This document shows positions 12,027 through 22,603 of a stretch of DNA of 64,000 nt, one piece after another. This DNA is from Trifolium pratense (taxonomy: Eukaryota; Streptophyta; Magnoliopsida; Fabales; Fabaceae), in assembly GCF_020283565.1 (NCBI RefSeq), contig NC_060060.1:30876001-30940000 (forward strand), in the 5' to 3' direction. The notes beneath the pieces are model-generated. The model saw nothing but the letters and a program-made list of their open reading frames with translations, was not told the DNA's origin and did no database searches. Position 1 is the first letter of the stretch. Each line of letters starts with the position of its first letter. The translations under genes and the position numbers were made by a program.

Positions 12027-12036
12027 TTTATATCTC
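12027..12036 (-). promoter_or_regulatory. TATA box of U2 snRNA gene
   Basis: AGATATAAAA on the minus strand lies 27-36 bp upstream of the U2 start at 12000, the standard plant snRNA position. Its spacing to the upstream element (four helical turns class) is that of Pol II snRNA genes. Confidence 0.8.
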
Positions 12037-12065
12037 ACATCTACTCATTTGTTTTCTTATCTCCT

Positions 12066-12076
12066 CGATGTGGGAC
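12066..12076 (-). promoter_or_regulatory. Upstream sequence element (USE) of U2 snRNA gene
   Basis: GTCCCACATCG on the minus strand is a perfect match to the plant snRNA USE (RTCCCACATCG) and lies 66-76 bp upstream of the RNA start, where SNAPc-type factors bind. Confidence 0.9.
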
Positions 12077-12482
12077 TATTGTGCAAAAGGTTGAGACTTA
12101 AAATTTTTGCCACAAGTTATTTGCTGATTCATGGTACATGATGTTCTTCTTGGTTATGAATGCATTAGACTTACTTATTTGACATGGTATATATGTTATT
12201 AGAACGAAAGTTTAATCAACCATTAAAGGATATAATTAGAAAAATACATGCTACATGGCTACTAATTAACATCACCAATTCTACAGGTTCACAGTTCAAC
12301 TGTCTTCTATTTGTGGATATGTATTTCAGTCAGGTCATTCATACATGATTGTCGCAGTCTCGAGTTATTCTTCTGTATTAATAATCTTAATGTATCCTTA
12401 TCTCTTCAATTTACTCATCTTCTACAAGATTTTTCGACTTAAGCTTCCTAATGACAATGAAAGCCGAAGATTCTTCAATTTA

Positions 12483-12737
12483 TCCTTGTTTGGATAAACA
12501 ACTTAATTTGCAACTTATAGCATATAAGTGTTTATCATGATAATAACTTATGTATAAAGTATAAAATATTTAAGCTGTATTCAAAAGCAATAACAAAAGT
12601 TAAATTATTTTAATATAAGTTGTATTCAAAAGCAATCTTGGAGAGCTTATGAAAATAAGCTGTTTTCATAAGTTCTCCGAAAATAAGCACTGCTTATGTC
12701 AGTAAGTAGGTTCAAATAAGTCAATCCGAACAGGCCC
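12483..12737. mobile_element. PIF/Harbinger-like MITE, TTA target duplication
   Basis: Imperfect inverted ends (TCCTTGTTTGGATAAACAAC at the left; the right end reads CGAACAGGCCC) are flanked by TTA at 12480-12482 and 12738-12740. The interior is rich in AAGCTTAT/ATAAGC-like words. The same family, in longer form, occurs at 36435-38249. No transposase. Confidence 0.68.
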
Positions 12738-13123
12738 TTAAACATTAGAATGCTTGGAACTTGGAAAGGGGAGTCACTGAGTGATTTATATTTTTCTCAT
12801 ACTTCTGATATCTGTCACTTGTCGTCTAACTGTTCTGTGTCTAGCAATGTGAGCTGAATTAATGTTTGATTTACATTAACTTTATATATATAAGATGGTT
12901 GTTAATAGTATAATGTAAATTAATGTAAACAGCTCTAATTATTGCATATTTGAGCACAGACATATGCAAATGGAAATTTAAGGTTTCAAAGTGAAAACTA
13001 TGTGCTGGAGTTAAGAGATTTTTTAGTGTGCTTAGTGTACATACACTGTGCTTATTAAGCTAATCAACATTACTCTCACTCTGATACAACTATTTTATAG
13101 GTACAGTAAAAATAAAAATGTCA

Positions 13124-13622
13124 TCAACATTTTAAATTATGATCACCGTCGGGATCCTCGATATTACAAAAATACAAAAAGTTTAGGCAGAAATAAACAA
13201 GAAATGAAAAAAACAAACAAAAAAACCAATGGGAGTAGCTTGTCTTATTCAAGGGGATTATCAATGATCTAGATAACATAAGAAAAACTAGCTTGAAATA
13301 TATATGATCATACTTGATGTGAGTTTTTGTTTGGCTGCTGAATGTTATCTTTAGGAAATTGTTTTGATACATCTGATATTGCTGCTCCAGCAACCGTCGA
13401 GGTCATGGATTGGTACTGAGAGGGTGCATTTGCATTTGCATTTGCATGCTGTTGCTGTGTTTGTGTATAGTATACTTGTTCTTGCATAGCTCCACCATAG
13501 TCATAACCATAAATAAATAAATAGGGTGTGGTGGATGACGAATATTTTGAGACAAATTCACATATTGCTGCTGAAATTGGTTGGAAGGTATTTGAATAAA
13601 ACCACAATTTGTTGCCACACAT
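13124..13622 (-). pseudogene. Scrap of an unidentified Gln/Asn/Tyr-rich protein gene
   Basis: The minus strand encodes YGYDYGGAMQEQVYYTQTQQ, an ANANANA run and then TSTVAGAAISDVSKQFP before the frame ends near 13308. A second frame at 13403-13560 carries SNQFQQQYVNLSQNIRHPP, which looks like the preceding segment of the same protein after a frameshift. The composition recalls low-complexity tails of plant RNA-binding proteins, but I cannot name it. The scrap stops close to the Ty3 integrase piece at 13630. Confidence 0.4.
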
Positions 13623-13629
13623 ACTAAAT

Positions 13630-13790
13630 TGGGCATGACTCCATTTAAAGCTTTGTATGGAAGGGACCCTCCTACTTTAACTAGACAACCTATTACTAGC
13701 CAAGACCCACTAGAGCTGAGGGAACAACTGGCTAACAGAGATAGCTTGCTTTGTAAGTTACTGAAATTTACTGAAATTGGACCCTTATTT
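13630..13790 (+). pseudogene. Ty3/gypsy integrase C-terminal fragment
   Basis: GMTPFKALYGRDPPTL followed by DPLELREQLANRDSLL is the conserved C-terminal integrase segment of plant Ty3/gypsy elements of the kind found at 9545. It is only about 50 codons long, without flanking pol sequence. Confidence 0.8.
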
Positions 13791-13829
13791 TCATTGTACT
13801 TGAACCTTAGTTTTCTCACTGAAAACTAA

Positions 13830-14904
13830 TTGTCAGCTTTATAAAAATTACAAAAACATTCCCTCAATTCTAATGTTGAAAGGATGTTGTAATAAACTCT
13901 GCAATTTGACTGAAGTTTCGTCATCTTTCCCTTTGTTTGAAAAATTAATCGAATCGTTGCAATCATCATATAAGTGTATCTAAATATCACTTTTAAATTG
14001 CAGAAGTTGTGATTTAAAATTTGGAATGGGGAGTCTCACTAATGAAGAGGAGTTCTTCTGGTTTCCTTCTTCACACAGTGCTGAAGGTTCAGATGATGGT
14101 TTTCTTTTTCACAGTGCTAAAGGTTTTCTTCTTCTCGCTGATGCGCAGGGTGTAGTTTTCATCCGGGAGTAGTTTTTTTCTTTTTCTTTTTTCCTCTCTT
14201 GTAAAAAAAAAAGGGCGTGTTACTTTCTGAATGTCTGGTGTATTTTATTAGTGTGAAGCTGTAAACTGAATTAAATTCATTTTTAATTTGGATATCACCA
14301 ACAGTTTTTTTGTATTACAGTTGCACAAGAAGCTTCCAAAGTCATAAGTAGGAAAGCGAAAAATGTTGATCATTATACTCCTCCCGAGCAATATGCAGAT
14401 ATAAATCAGCGGTTTGGAGCCTCTTCTAGCGGAGTTACTTCTCTTGATAGTAATTAGAAGCATAAGAAGAACATGGATTATGATTCTTTAGGCTGCATAC
14501 TGACACAAATTCCTTCAATGCACCTAGACTTTTGTCATGCTCCAAATCACGTACACTTCCCTTATTTTTCAACTTTCTCTGGACCAGGAGCAGATCATGA
14601 TGGACATATGACTCCTCTTATAGAATTGTCTTATGCGTCAAACATGGTCAAAGTAAAGAAGAACTTTTTGAACAAACATTCTGCACATCTTCAAGTGAAG
14701 TACCCTATCATCACTATAAAGAACAACTCTGAAGTCAGCAACAAAAAGAGTCAAGTTAAATTCAAATTCAAATCCTTTCTCAGAATGTTTAACACTTGTA
14801 TTTTAGCTAAACTGACACATCCTCTTATCATAGATATCTTGTAATCACAAACAATGTCGATTTAAAATTTGTTGTAATCCTCATAGGGTTTGGTTAATTC
14901 AGAA
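13830..14904. other. Region with short unassigned open frames
   Basis: A 49-codon plus frame from ATG at about 14025 (MGSLTNEEEFFWFPSS...) and an open segment at about 14322-14456 (AQEASKVISRKAKNV...) separated by intron-like T-rich DNA with AG ends could be exons of a small gene. A 123-codon frame follows at 14473-14844. None matches a family I recognise; expression evidence would be needed to call a gene. Confidence 0.25.
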
Positions 14905-15165
14905 TCTATGCGGAAAATCTAACGTATATCCAAATAGGGAGTGTGTTTTGAATAGCTAGAGTATAGCTAGTTGGACAGTATATTATTAAGTTCACAAAGT
15001 GCTTTACTAATTACTACTCGCTCTTATTCTTATTATACGAGAAATTTTACTTTTTAAATATATTAAGAAACTAATGTATTTGACTATAATATAAGTTAGA
15101 TATATTAATTACTCAATATATCTAAAAAGTAAACTTTCTCTCATATTATAGACTAGAGGTAGTAA
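14905..15165. repeat. Dispersed repeat, copy 2, with foldback end
   Basis: Matches 9020-9215 in the same orientation over about 200 bp. Its right part (about 14990-15165) folds back on itself: ACTAATTACTAC, AAATTTTACTTTTTAAATAT and their imperfect complements face each other. This indicates a MITE-like source. Confidence 0.6.
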
Positions 15166-15555
15166 CTTGCAATCAATAGCTAACTTCATATTGCCATTTT
15201 TAGCTCCATTTTAGAAAATGAGACAAATAAATGAGAAATAGCTATGTAATTTGAACTAATGACACTATAACAGTTACACCATCAAGCTTGCCACCTGCAT
15301 AGCCTACATATCCCAAAGCCTGCGCTGCATCACCGAAAGGACTTCTGGTGGATCTTGAACTTCCAATCTTTTGTGCCCTTGTCGCCAAAATTTCTGCTAT
15401 ATCCTGCAAGTTATCCATACATGTAAGCATACAAAGTGTTTTAGACTCCATAAGCAGCAGTTTGGTAGGACATGGATGATGGAATTTGAAATATTTGTGG
15501 AATAAATCTACATTTTATATAATGTAGAGGATACAATAATCAACAAAATAATTTC

Positions 15556-15782
15556 TTCAGTACTCATCATCGCTACATTGTTAACTTAATTTTATTTATT
15601 TAAGTATAAAAAATGATATAGTTTGAGGGATGATACACCGAGAGAGTGGTATCTCGCTCCTTGTTCCGCACAATGAAGTGTCCATCGACAAAATCAAATT
15701 TGTTCTTCGCGCCAAGTGGGCGCCTCATGGATTTCGTCCAAGAATGATAGTTGGAGTGATTCAGTACTCATCATCGCTACAT
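15556..15782. repeat. 23-bp direct repeats flanking a 181-bp insertion in a PP2C intron
   Basis: The same 23-bp string starting TTCAGTACTCATC occurs at 15556-15578 and 15760-15782. The 181 bp between include a coding-like stretch (IDKIKFVLRAKWAPHGFRPR) on the plus strand. The layout resembles a target-site duplication around a small retroposed or filler fragment. Confidence 0.5.
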
Positions 15783-16762
15783 GTAATCAATAGAAAGATG
15801 GACAAGAACCAACCTGAGGTTTCAAGCTAGCTTGTAGTGATTTTGATATAGTTGATGCTATTTCTTGCTCATAAAGATTGTCAAAAAGGCCATTTGTGCC
15901 AAATACAATCACATCACCATCGTGTAGATCGATCTTGTACTCCTGAAACACATTTTACTTTGAGTTTATATTTTATTCAATCAATTTATCCAAATTATTC
16001 TTGCAGGTTTAATGATTATTAATTAGTTAGTAATATAAAACCCTCCAAGCCACTTCTATAATTTTGAGTCTCAATGTTCAAATGACTTATACTCAAAAGC
16101 TCATGTCTATAGGAGAAAGGAAACAAATAATTTTCCCATTATTTCTCATATCAGGTGAAAATGAGAAAATGTTACGAGATAGATTACATACCTCAATGAT
16201 TTCTGAGTGGTCGTCACCTTTAACTATATGTATCGGAAAACTGAATTCATGAAACAATGTCTTATAATGATAAATCCAGTGTTCCTAACATTGGCTGCAT
16301 GGAGGGCCTGCAGATAAATTACTATAGATGATCTGCATCGTTGGAAAATGTGTCGTAGAAGGATTATATATTGATACATTTATGATAGCCGAATACAAGA
16401 CAACCCAAAAGTAAAGAAACAATTATGATGGTGATTTAGACAAAGAATGCCATAAAATGTACAGTGTATTTAAAGATGTTTTCTGCACAATGGAATGAAT
16501 TGTATTCACACTATGTCTCTACACCTGTGTTGTTAATGATAACACATATTTGTATGATCATTGTGTTTATTGTGATGAGTCACAAGTTCTTGTTTCATAC
16601 AACTCAATTTCCAACTATTGAAATATGCCTTGAAATCTCAGTTACAATAAGCCAGAAAAATCTGCTGCGCGAGGCGCAGGTTCGTTTCATCGTTGCAGAG
16701 AGGTCGCATAGGGAGGTGGTACAATAATTATATAATTTATTTAACACACACGGACGCACGGA

Positions 16763-16973
16763 CGCACTAAAACTAGATAATTGCAAGTCATAACTTGTGA
16801 CACACTAAACCTAGATAATTGCAAAGCAAAAGGCATCAAGCCATAACTTGTGACACACTAAACCTAGATAATTGCAAGTCATAACTTGTGACACACTAAA
16901 CCTAGATAATTGCAAAGCAAAAGGCATCAAGCCATAACTTGTGACACACTAAACCTAGATAATTGCAAGTCAT
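16763..16973. repeat. Tandem repeat array in PP2C intron
   Basis: A core containing CATAACTTGTGACACACTAA and CCTAGATAATTGCAA is repeated about five times. Short spacers alternate between a direct junction (GTCATAAC) and a longer AGCAAAAGGCATCAAGC spacer, giving a higher-order unit of roughly 90 bp. Confidence 0.8.
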
Positions 16974-17596
16974 CTATGACAGCCTTTTGCTTATGAAGAT
17001 CATTAGAAATTGTTGTGTTTCATTCCTTACAAAACCAATATTTTGCTTCCACCATATGCAACTCCTACTATATCAGTCTCGGGCTTCAAAAATGTTCATT
17101 GCTTTATCACCAAATTCAGCAACTAGGATGTGCTCAGAAATATTTATTTTCAACGAAAAAGCGAAAGTTTTGCCATTGGTAATAAATTTGCCTAATCACA
17201 TACTGAAGACCATGAGGAGAAAGAGTGAATGTAATTTAGAATACAAAAAAGAGAAGATAGTTAGCTTACCCTTCATTAGCCAACTCAATTGGATGTATCT
17301 CTGGTACAGTATTAAGTAATGGATTTTCATAATCACTTCTTTCAGTAATGCCAACATCTATTTTGTTTTCCAAGTCTGAGGGTGGAACCAAATTATCCAA
17401 CTAAATACAAAATTAACAAAGAAATCATATTAGAAGCGTTAATGCACTCAAAGAAAATCATATGCACAGTAAAGTGAACTTTGGCCCTCCATGAGGAAAG
17501 GGAACAATACTAACCAATACTGAGTTTTGCATTTCACTTGCATCAACTGAGTCATCTACGACATGCTTACTTGTTTCATCATCATTAGCATGAAGT

Positions 17597-17825
17597 TCAG
17601 ACTCCAAAGAAGTAAACACTGGTGGAAATTCGCTTTAAGTCAGCATCAACACCACCAGTCAAGGTATCTGTTGCCCTATAATCAACTTGTCCAGGCTCTA
17701 AAGAAGTGGATATTGGCACAGATTCACTTAAATCAGCATCAACACTGGAAGTCAGGTTGTCCGTTGCACTATAATCAACTTGTTCAAGCTCTAAAGAAGT
17801 GGATATTGGCACCAATTCGCTTAAC
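17597..17825 (-). repeat. In-frame ~100-bp minisatellite in the PP2C-like N-terminal exon
   Basis: Units encode variants of ELVPISTSLELEQVDYSATD followed by NLTSSVDADLSE. Two full units and a third frameshifted one lie here, and two or more degenerate units continue at 20160-20375 beyond the copia insertion. Repeat number is therefore at least five in the pre-insertion allele. Confidence 0.75.
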
Positions 17826-17827
17826 TC

Positions 17828-18224
17828 TGTTGGAAGGAAGCTTTAATAGGTGGAGAAAGTGTTTAAATATTTGAGAGAGGATATGAAACTTGTTGGAAGG
17901 GGAATGCTACTTATATTATTGAGTGTTTGTAATTTTTTTGGCTTGATACAAACTCAAGTTCATCACCTCTATTTATACTAGTGGCATCCCTAAATCAATG
18001 ACTAGGATTTTGCCACCACAAAGTTGATCTAATGGCTATAAACTACTCTCTAGAATTTTCCCTACCATTCTACATAAATCTTAACTTATCCTTATTTTCT
18101 AGAGAGCTCCATGGATTTCTCTAGAATAGGCTTCTAGAAATTGGACTTTCTACATCACTAATTTGGGCTTAAAACTCCCAAGGCCCAAAACTAACAAACC
18201 CAAAATCAATTTATATATTCAACA
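17828..18224 (-). repeat. copia 3' LTR
   Basis: 397 bp, TG...CA, adjacent to the polypurine tract at 18225-18235. No difference from the other LTR noticed on inspection. Confidence 0.92.
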
Positions 18225-19560
18225 CCCCCCCTTAAACTTGATTTTGCTACTCCAAGTAAATATCTTAACTTGACAAAGTGTTCACGCTTGAGAGGCTTGG
18301 TGAAGATATCAGCTACTTGGTCATCTGTCTTCACGTACTCCAACTTCACATCATTGTTAGAGACACACTCTCTTATATAGTGATAGCGTGTATCAATGTG
18401 CTTACTTCGATCATGGAAGACTGGGTTCCTTGCCAAAGCTATTGCTGACTTGTTGTCCACGAATATCTTGGTCGGCTCCTTTTGCGGCAGACTTAACTCC
18501 TTTAATAGGTTTCTCAACCAGATTGCATGACAAACACATGAAGTGGCCGCCACGTATTCCGCCTCACATGTGGAAAGAGTGACAATCGGTTGTTTCTTTG
18601 ACATCCATGTGAAAGCTGTGTTTCCAATGTAGAAAACAAAGCCGCTTGTGCTTTTTCGGTCATCCACGTCTCCTCCCCAGTCACTATCGCTATATCCAAC
18701 GAGCTTGTAATCATCAGAAACAGAGTAGTACAAGCCTAAGTTTGTTGTACCTTTGATGTAGCGAAGAATCCTCTTTGCTGCCTTCAGATGAGTTGTTGTT
18801 GGATGCTCCATGTATCGACTTACAGCTCCGACCGCATACAAGATGTCAGGCCTCGTGCATGTTAAATATAGTAAGCTTCCAACCAAGCTCTTAAAGAGTG
18901 ATGGATCCACTATTTCACCTTCCCCGTGCTTTGATAACTTGATTCCACATTCCATTGGCGTGCTAACTGGGTTTGCATCATCCATCTTGAACTTCTTGAG
19001 TACCTCCTTAGCGTAACCTTCCTGAGTGATTAGGATTCCATGATCCTCTTGTTTCACTTCAATGCCGAGATAGTAAGACATTAATCCAATGTCGGTCATC
19101 TCAAACTCCTTTGTCATCTCTTTCTTGAACTCTTCAAACATGGTTGGATTGTTCCCCGTGAAGATCAAGTCATCTACATATAAGCACACAATCAAAATAT
19201 CTCCGCCTTGCGCTTTGATATAGAGTGCATGCTCATATGGGCATTTGATGAAGTTCTTATCTTGGAAATACTTGTCAATTCGAGCATTCCAAGCTCTTGG
19301 GGCTTGTTTCAACCCGTAGAGTGCCTTCTTTAGCTTCAAGACCTTTTCTTCTTCTCCCTTGACTTCGTAGCCTTGTGGTTGCTCAATGTAGACTTCTTCG
19401 TCAAGGACCCCATTTAAGAAGGCTGACTTGACATCCATTTGATGTATCTTCCACTTGTTTTGAGCTGCCAATGAAATGATTAGTCTAACAGTTTCTAATC
19501 GAGCAACTGGAGCGAATACCTCGTCATAGTCGATGCCGGCTCTTTGACTGTATCCTTTTG
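18206..19560 (-). pseudogene. copia RT/RNase H remnant of pol
   Basis: The open frame begins within the RT domain (GYSQRAGIDYDEVFAPVARL, then QMDVKSAFLNG). It carries the RT active-site YVDD in CLYVDDLIFTG and continues through RNase H (VGYSDSDWGGD, STCEAEYVA, FVDNKSAIALA, VADIFTKPL) to a stop inside the 3' LTR. Residues needed for RT/RNase H chemistry in the retained part look intact. There is no start codon of its own, and the gag frame upstream is out of phase at the deletion junction near 19560. Confidence 0.9.
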
Positions 19561-19561
19561 A

Positions 19562-19722
19562 GTTTGAGATAAAGTACCTTCATTCTCCGGGATTACAAGG
19601 CCTTTCTCGACTATCTCCCACACGTCGTGTGCGCCAAGGAGAGCCACCATTCTCAAACTCCAATTGTCGTAGTTGCTCTTTGTGAGCATCGAGACTTGGA
19701 GAGGAACACCACTATTCGCCAT
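19562..19722 (-). pseudogene. copia gag N-terminal fragment
   Basis: MANSGVPLQVSMLTKSNYDN from ATG at 19722, then WSLRMVALLGAHDVWEIVEK, is the standard start of plant copia Gag. It runs about 50 codons to the deletion junction near 19560, where an AAAGGATACA-like word is shared with the RT side. Confidence 0.85.
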
Positions 19723-19740
19723 CTTTAAGAGGACCTTCAA

Positions 19741-19752
19741 GCTCTGATACCA
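19741..19752 (-). other. Primer-binding site (initiator tRNA-Met)
   Basis: TGGTATCAGAGC on the minus strand, three bases after the 5' LTR, complements the 3' end of plant initiator methionine tRNA. Confidence 0.9.
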
Positions 19753-19755
19753 CTT

Positions 19756-20152
19756 TGTTGGAAGGAAGCTTTAATAGGTGGAGAAAGTGTTTAAATATTT
19801 GAGAGAGGATATGAAACTTGTTGGAAGGGGAATGCTACTTATATTATTGAGTGTTTGTAATTTTTTTGGCTTGATACAAACTCAAGTTCATCACCTCTAT
19901 TTATACTAGTGGCATCCCTAAATCAATGACTAGGATTTTGCCACCACAAAGTTGATCTAATGGCTATAAACTACTCTCTAGAATTTTCCCTACCATTCTA
20001 CATAAATCTTAACTTATCCTTATTTTCTAGAGAGCTCCATGGATTTCTCTAGAATAGGCTTCTAGAAATTGGACTTTCTACATCACTAATTTGGGCTTAA
20101 AACTCCCAAGGCCCAAAACTAACAAACCCAAAATCAATTTATATATTCAACA
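19756..20152 (-). repeat. copia 5' LTR
   Basis: 397 bp, TG...CA, adjacent to the primer-binding site at 19741-19752. Confidence 0.92.
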
Positions 20153-20382
20153 AACTCTGCATCACCACCATCAGTCAGGTGGTCTGTTTCTATATTAACA
20201 GACTGTTCTGAGTCTAAAGAAGTTGGTACTGGCACAAAACAAACTCACTTATTATGCCGTCATCAACACTACCGGTCAGGTTATTACTAGAAGTTATCAA
20301 CACTATAATAACTTGTTCAGAATCTAAAGAAGTAGATACTGACACCAATTCATTATTGTTAGCATCACACATGACACCAATT

Positions 20383-21082
20383 TTTTTTACTTAGTGTGTG
20401 TATGTGAGTGCGTGCGTGTGTTATTTTAAATACAGTATCTATAGATGAAGAATGCAGAAAACTAATGAATCCGAAGCATTTGATAAATTTAACGTTGTAT
20501 CTCTCTACCGTTGTTTTTTACTAGTTGTTAGTAACATTTTGTTGTGTAGGGAATTTTATTTCTTTCGCAGTATTCTTGGCTTCTCCGGTGTAAGTAAATT
20601 TAAGAATTATAATATATGTTAAATTATATGACAATAATTTTGAATTTATCAATTTAATATATGAAAATTATAATTAAAATTTTGCTGTAAATATATATTG
20701 TAAACCGACTTTAAGTGTTTAAAACACTTCAAACAAAAACCATCAACCTACCTCCATCTGAATGCAAATCACTCTACCTCCATAAGTGATTGAATGCAAA
20801 TCACTTCTAACAGTAACCATCAATCTACCTCCATCTTCCATCTTCTTCCTCCCATCACTTTCCGTCTTTCTCAGCAGCTGATCTGCTTCACACACGTCTC
20901 GCCGTCGATCTACGACTCAATTTGTTGCGTTTGTTTGAGGAAGAGAAACTTAATTCTCTCGCGTTTGTTTGAAGTAAAAAAGCTGAAACTAACTAACAAG
21001 CACTTAGTTGTCGCTATGGATATGCCAATGACGTGGAAGCAACGTACTCTAGTCACTTCTTTACTTTTGGCTTGTTAGGTAA
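20383..21082. other. Flank between PP2C pseudogene and Helitron end
   Basis: Contains a GT-rich microsatellite-like tract (20395-20425). A C/T-rich stretch at 20770-20960 looks like the leader of a gene and is followed by a short frame (20794-21078), but no product is recognised. Confidence 0.3.
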
Positions 21083-21110
21083 CTAGGATGTAGCCCGTGC
21101 TTTGCACGGG
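21083..21110 (-). mobile_element. Helitron 3' terminus (element extends rightward, 5' end not found)
   Basis: Read on the minus strand, the palindrome CCCGTGCAAAGCACGGG (21094-21110) is followed 7 bp later by CTAG (21083-21086) and then T. A short GC-rich hairpin before a CTRR end and insertion before T are Helitron 3' hallmarks. The same hairpin type occurs at 33505, 36088 and 37846. The matching TC 5' end to the right could not be placed. Confidence 0.6.
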
Positions 21111-22603
21111 TGGATTAAACAAAAAGTTAATCTTAAATTAAATTAAATAAAATATCTAATGAACAAAACCACAAGAAATAGGTCAAATAAAACTTTGCAT
21201 ATTTTGAACATTTACAACAAAATTGATAAATGAAAACTGGATATAGCAGCATGTCTAAAGCAAACTGTGATCTATAAATGAAAACTATAGCAAGTTCTAA
21301 TTATCAACTATCAGTTGACCACATTCAAAGCGATATTGCGATAGACTCTTTGTAAGACTTCAAGTAGCAGTTCTTGTGCTACTATAACTTTGTTTAGGCT
21401 AAAGTTCATGACATGAGCTACACCTTGAAAGATTATGCTATTTGTACGTTACTCAGTCGTGTTTATAGAATAATGGTCCTCACAAAGTTTAGTAGTGTGA
21501 GTTCAAAGTCTAAATCACTATATTAGAGAATATAATATTTAGATTTAATTTCTAACCACTTGTAGTAAACATAAAGGAATCAACCCAAATGTGATACCAT
21601 AAAAAGACTGAATTTGTAGGATATTATATTTATTCTAATGTATGCTCCTTTAGATTATCAACCAAAAAGACCCAACTTCTGACTTCAAAACACTGCATTA
21701 ACCATTTATTTAATGTTCTATTAAAATAGAACTTTAAGACTATAGTTTCCATTTCATGGTATCTGGTCACCCTCTCAATGAAAAGGTTTAAAAGCACAGT
21801 ATTTGCCACACCTAACACATCAAAGTATCAAATGAAAAAGCTAGTTTTTAAAGTAGAAGGTTTAAAAGTGGACTGAAGAGCAAAAGGCTGAATTTCCTAG
21901 CAAAAACCTTAAAAGTGGACTTAGATTTTTATTTTTTTTATACTAAATACCTTTTCATTAATAAGTTATGTTCTGCTTCATTTTGCAGCTGTCATGCTTG
22001 TGTTATATGGACTAAAACATACAGGGTGATCCTAATTGGAGCTAAAAGGGACAGTCCTTTATTAAAAACAAGTTAACAGTTGAAGGAATAGGCAATTAAG
22101 GTGATGCTAGGTTTACTAAAGCCACAAGGAAGAAATTACAGAATTATGCAGAACATTCTACCTAAATTTTTATGATAACCTGACCAACTTGACCCTAAAG
22201 TGTATATAGGAGCCAAAACCAAGTAAGATGCCAAGCTAGACAACAAACCTTGATTAATTCATCAAACCTTATTAAATAAGCCCAAATGGCATTAACAAAA
22301 GCAACCAACGTTGGCCTGGCATAAAGCATGTATACTATATACATTATATAACTATGCAAAATAGTATGCAAAATTGATATAAATTTGTCAGTGCATTTAT
22401 TTCCTTCTGTTTTAGTTTCCTCTACTTCTTTCGGTTCATTTATTGTTGCCATATACCATGTTATCCTTGCCCTTCTTTCCTGTTTTTGCTGTGTTTACTC
22501 TCCTTTGATGGTGAGAACCAAATGCTGTCATTGAACCCCTTACTCCACCTATTCCCAAAGCATATAAACACAATGATGTAAAACATCACAGCTATACCTC
22601 CTC
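21111..22603. other. AT-rich region, probably Helitron interior
   Basis: No supported gene. Short frames at 21630 and 22195 have no recognisable domain. If the 21083 terminus is real this is internal sequence of that Helitron. Confidence 0.35.

Larger units (their letters stand above)
17828..20152 (-). mobile_element. Ty1/copia LTR retrotransposon, internally deleted (2325 bp)
   Basis: Two 397-bp LTRs, starting TGTTGG and ending TTCAACA, flank the element, with target duplication AACTC at 17823-17827 and 20153-20157. The 5' LTR is the right one. The initiator-Met primer site TGGTATCAGAGC follows it, and a G-rich polypurine tract (complement of CCCCCCC at 18225) precedes the left LTR. The body keeps only the start of gag and the RT/RNase H end of pol. 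The rest of gag, protease, integrase and the first part of RT are gone. By eye the LTRs are identical, so insertion was recent and the deleted form was probably mobilised in trans or deleted soon after. Confidence 0.95.
15242..20380 (-). pseudogene. PP2C-type protein phosphatase pseudogene, split by a copia element
   Basis: Exons recovered on the minus strand with consensus GT/AG ends are 15242..15403 (last exon, SPFGDAAQALGYVGYAGGKL), 15814..15942 ([20 protein letters not shown]), 16192..16307 (ALHAANVRNTGFIII... FHEFSFPIHIVKGDD) and 17271..17400. A repeat-rich N-terminal exon follows on both sides of the insertion (17521..17827 and 20153 to about 20375). PP2C enzymes dephosphorylate Ser/Thr using metal-binding aspartates. 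Here GTDG is GTNG and the GGKLDD block is GGKLDG, so two metal ligands are altered. The 16192 exon has lost roughly 35 bp, changing frame, and one repeat unit has a 1-bp insertion. The N-terminal catalytic exon is not visible. The PP2C relationship is secure; inactivity follows from the lesions and the 2.3-kb insertion. Confidence 0.85.

Noticed and set aside
11879..12094. 71-codon plus-strand frame
   Set aside because: It is the complement of the U2 snRNA gene and its promoter.
18810..19016. Plus-strand frames opposite the copia RT
   Set aside because: Shadows of the RT/RNase H frame.
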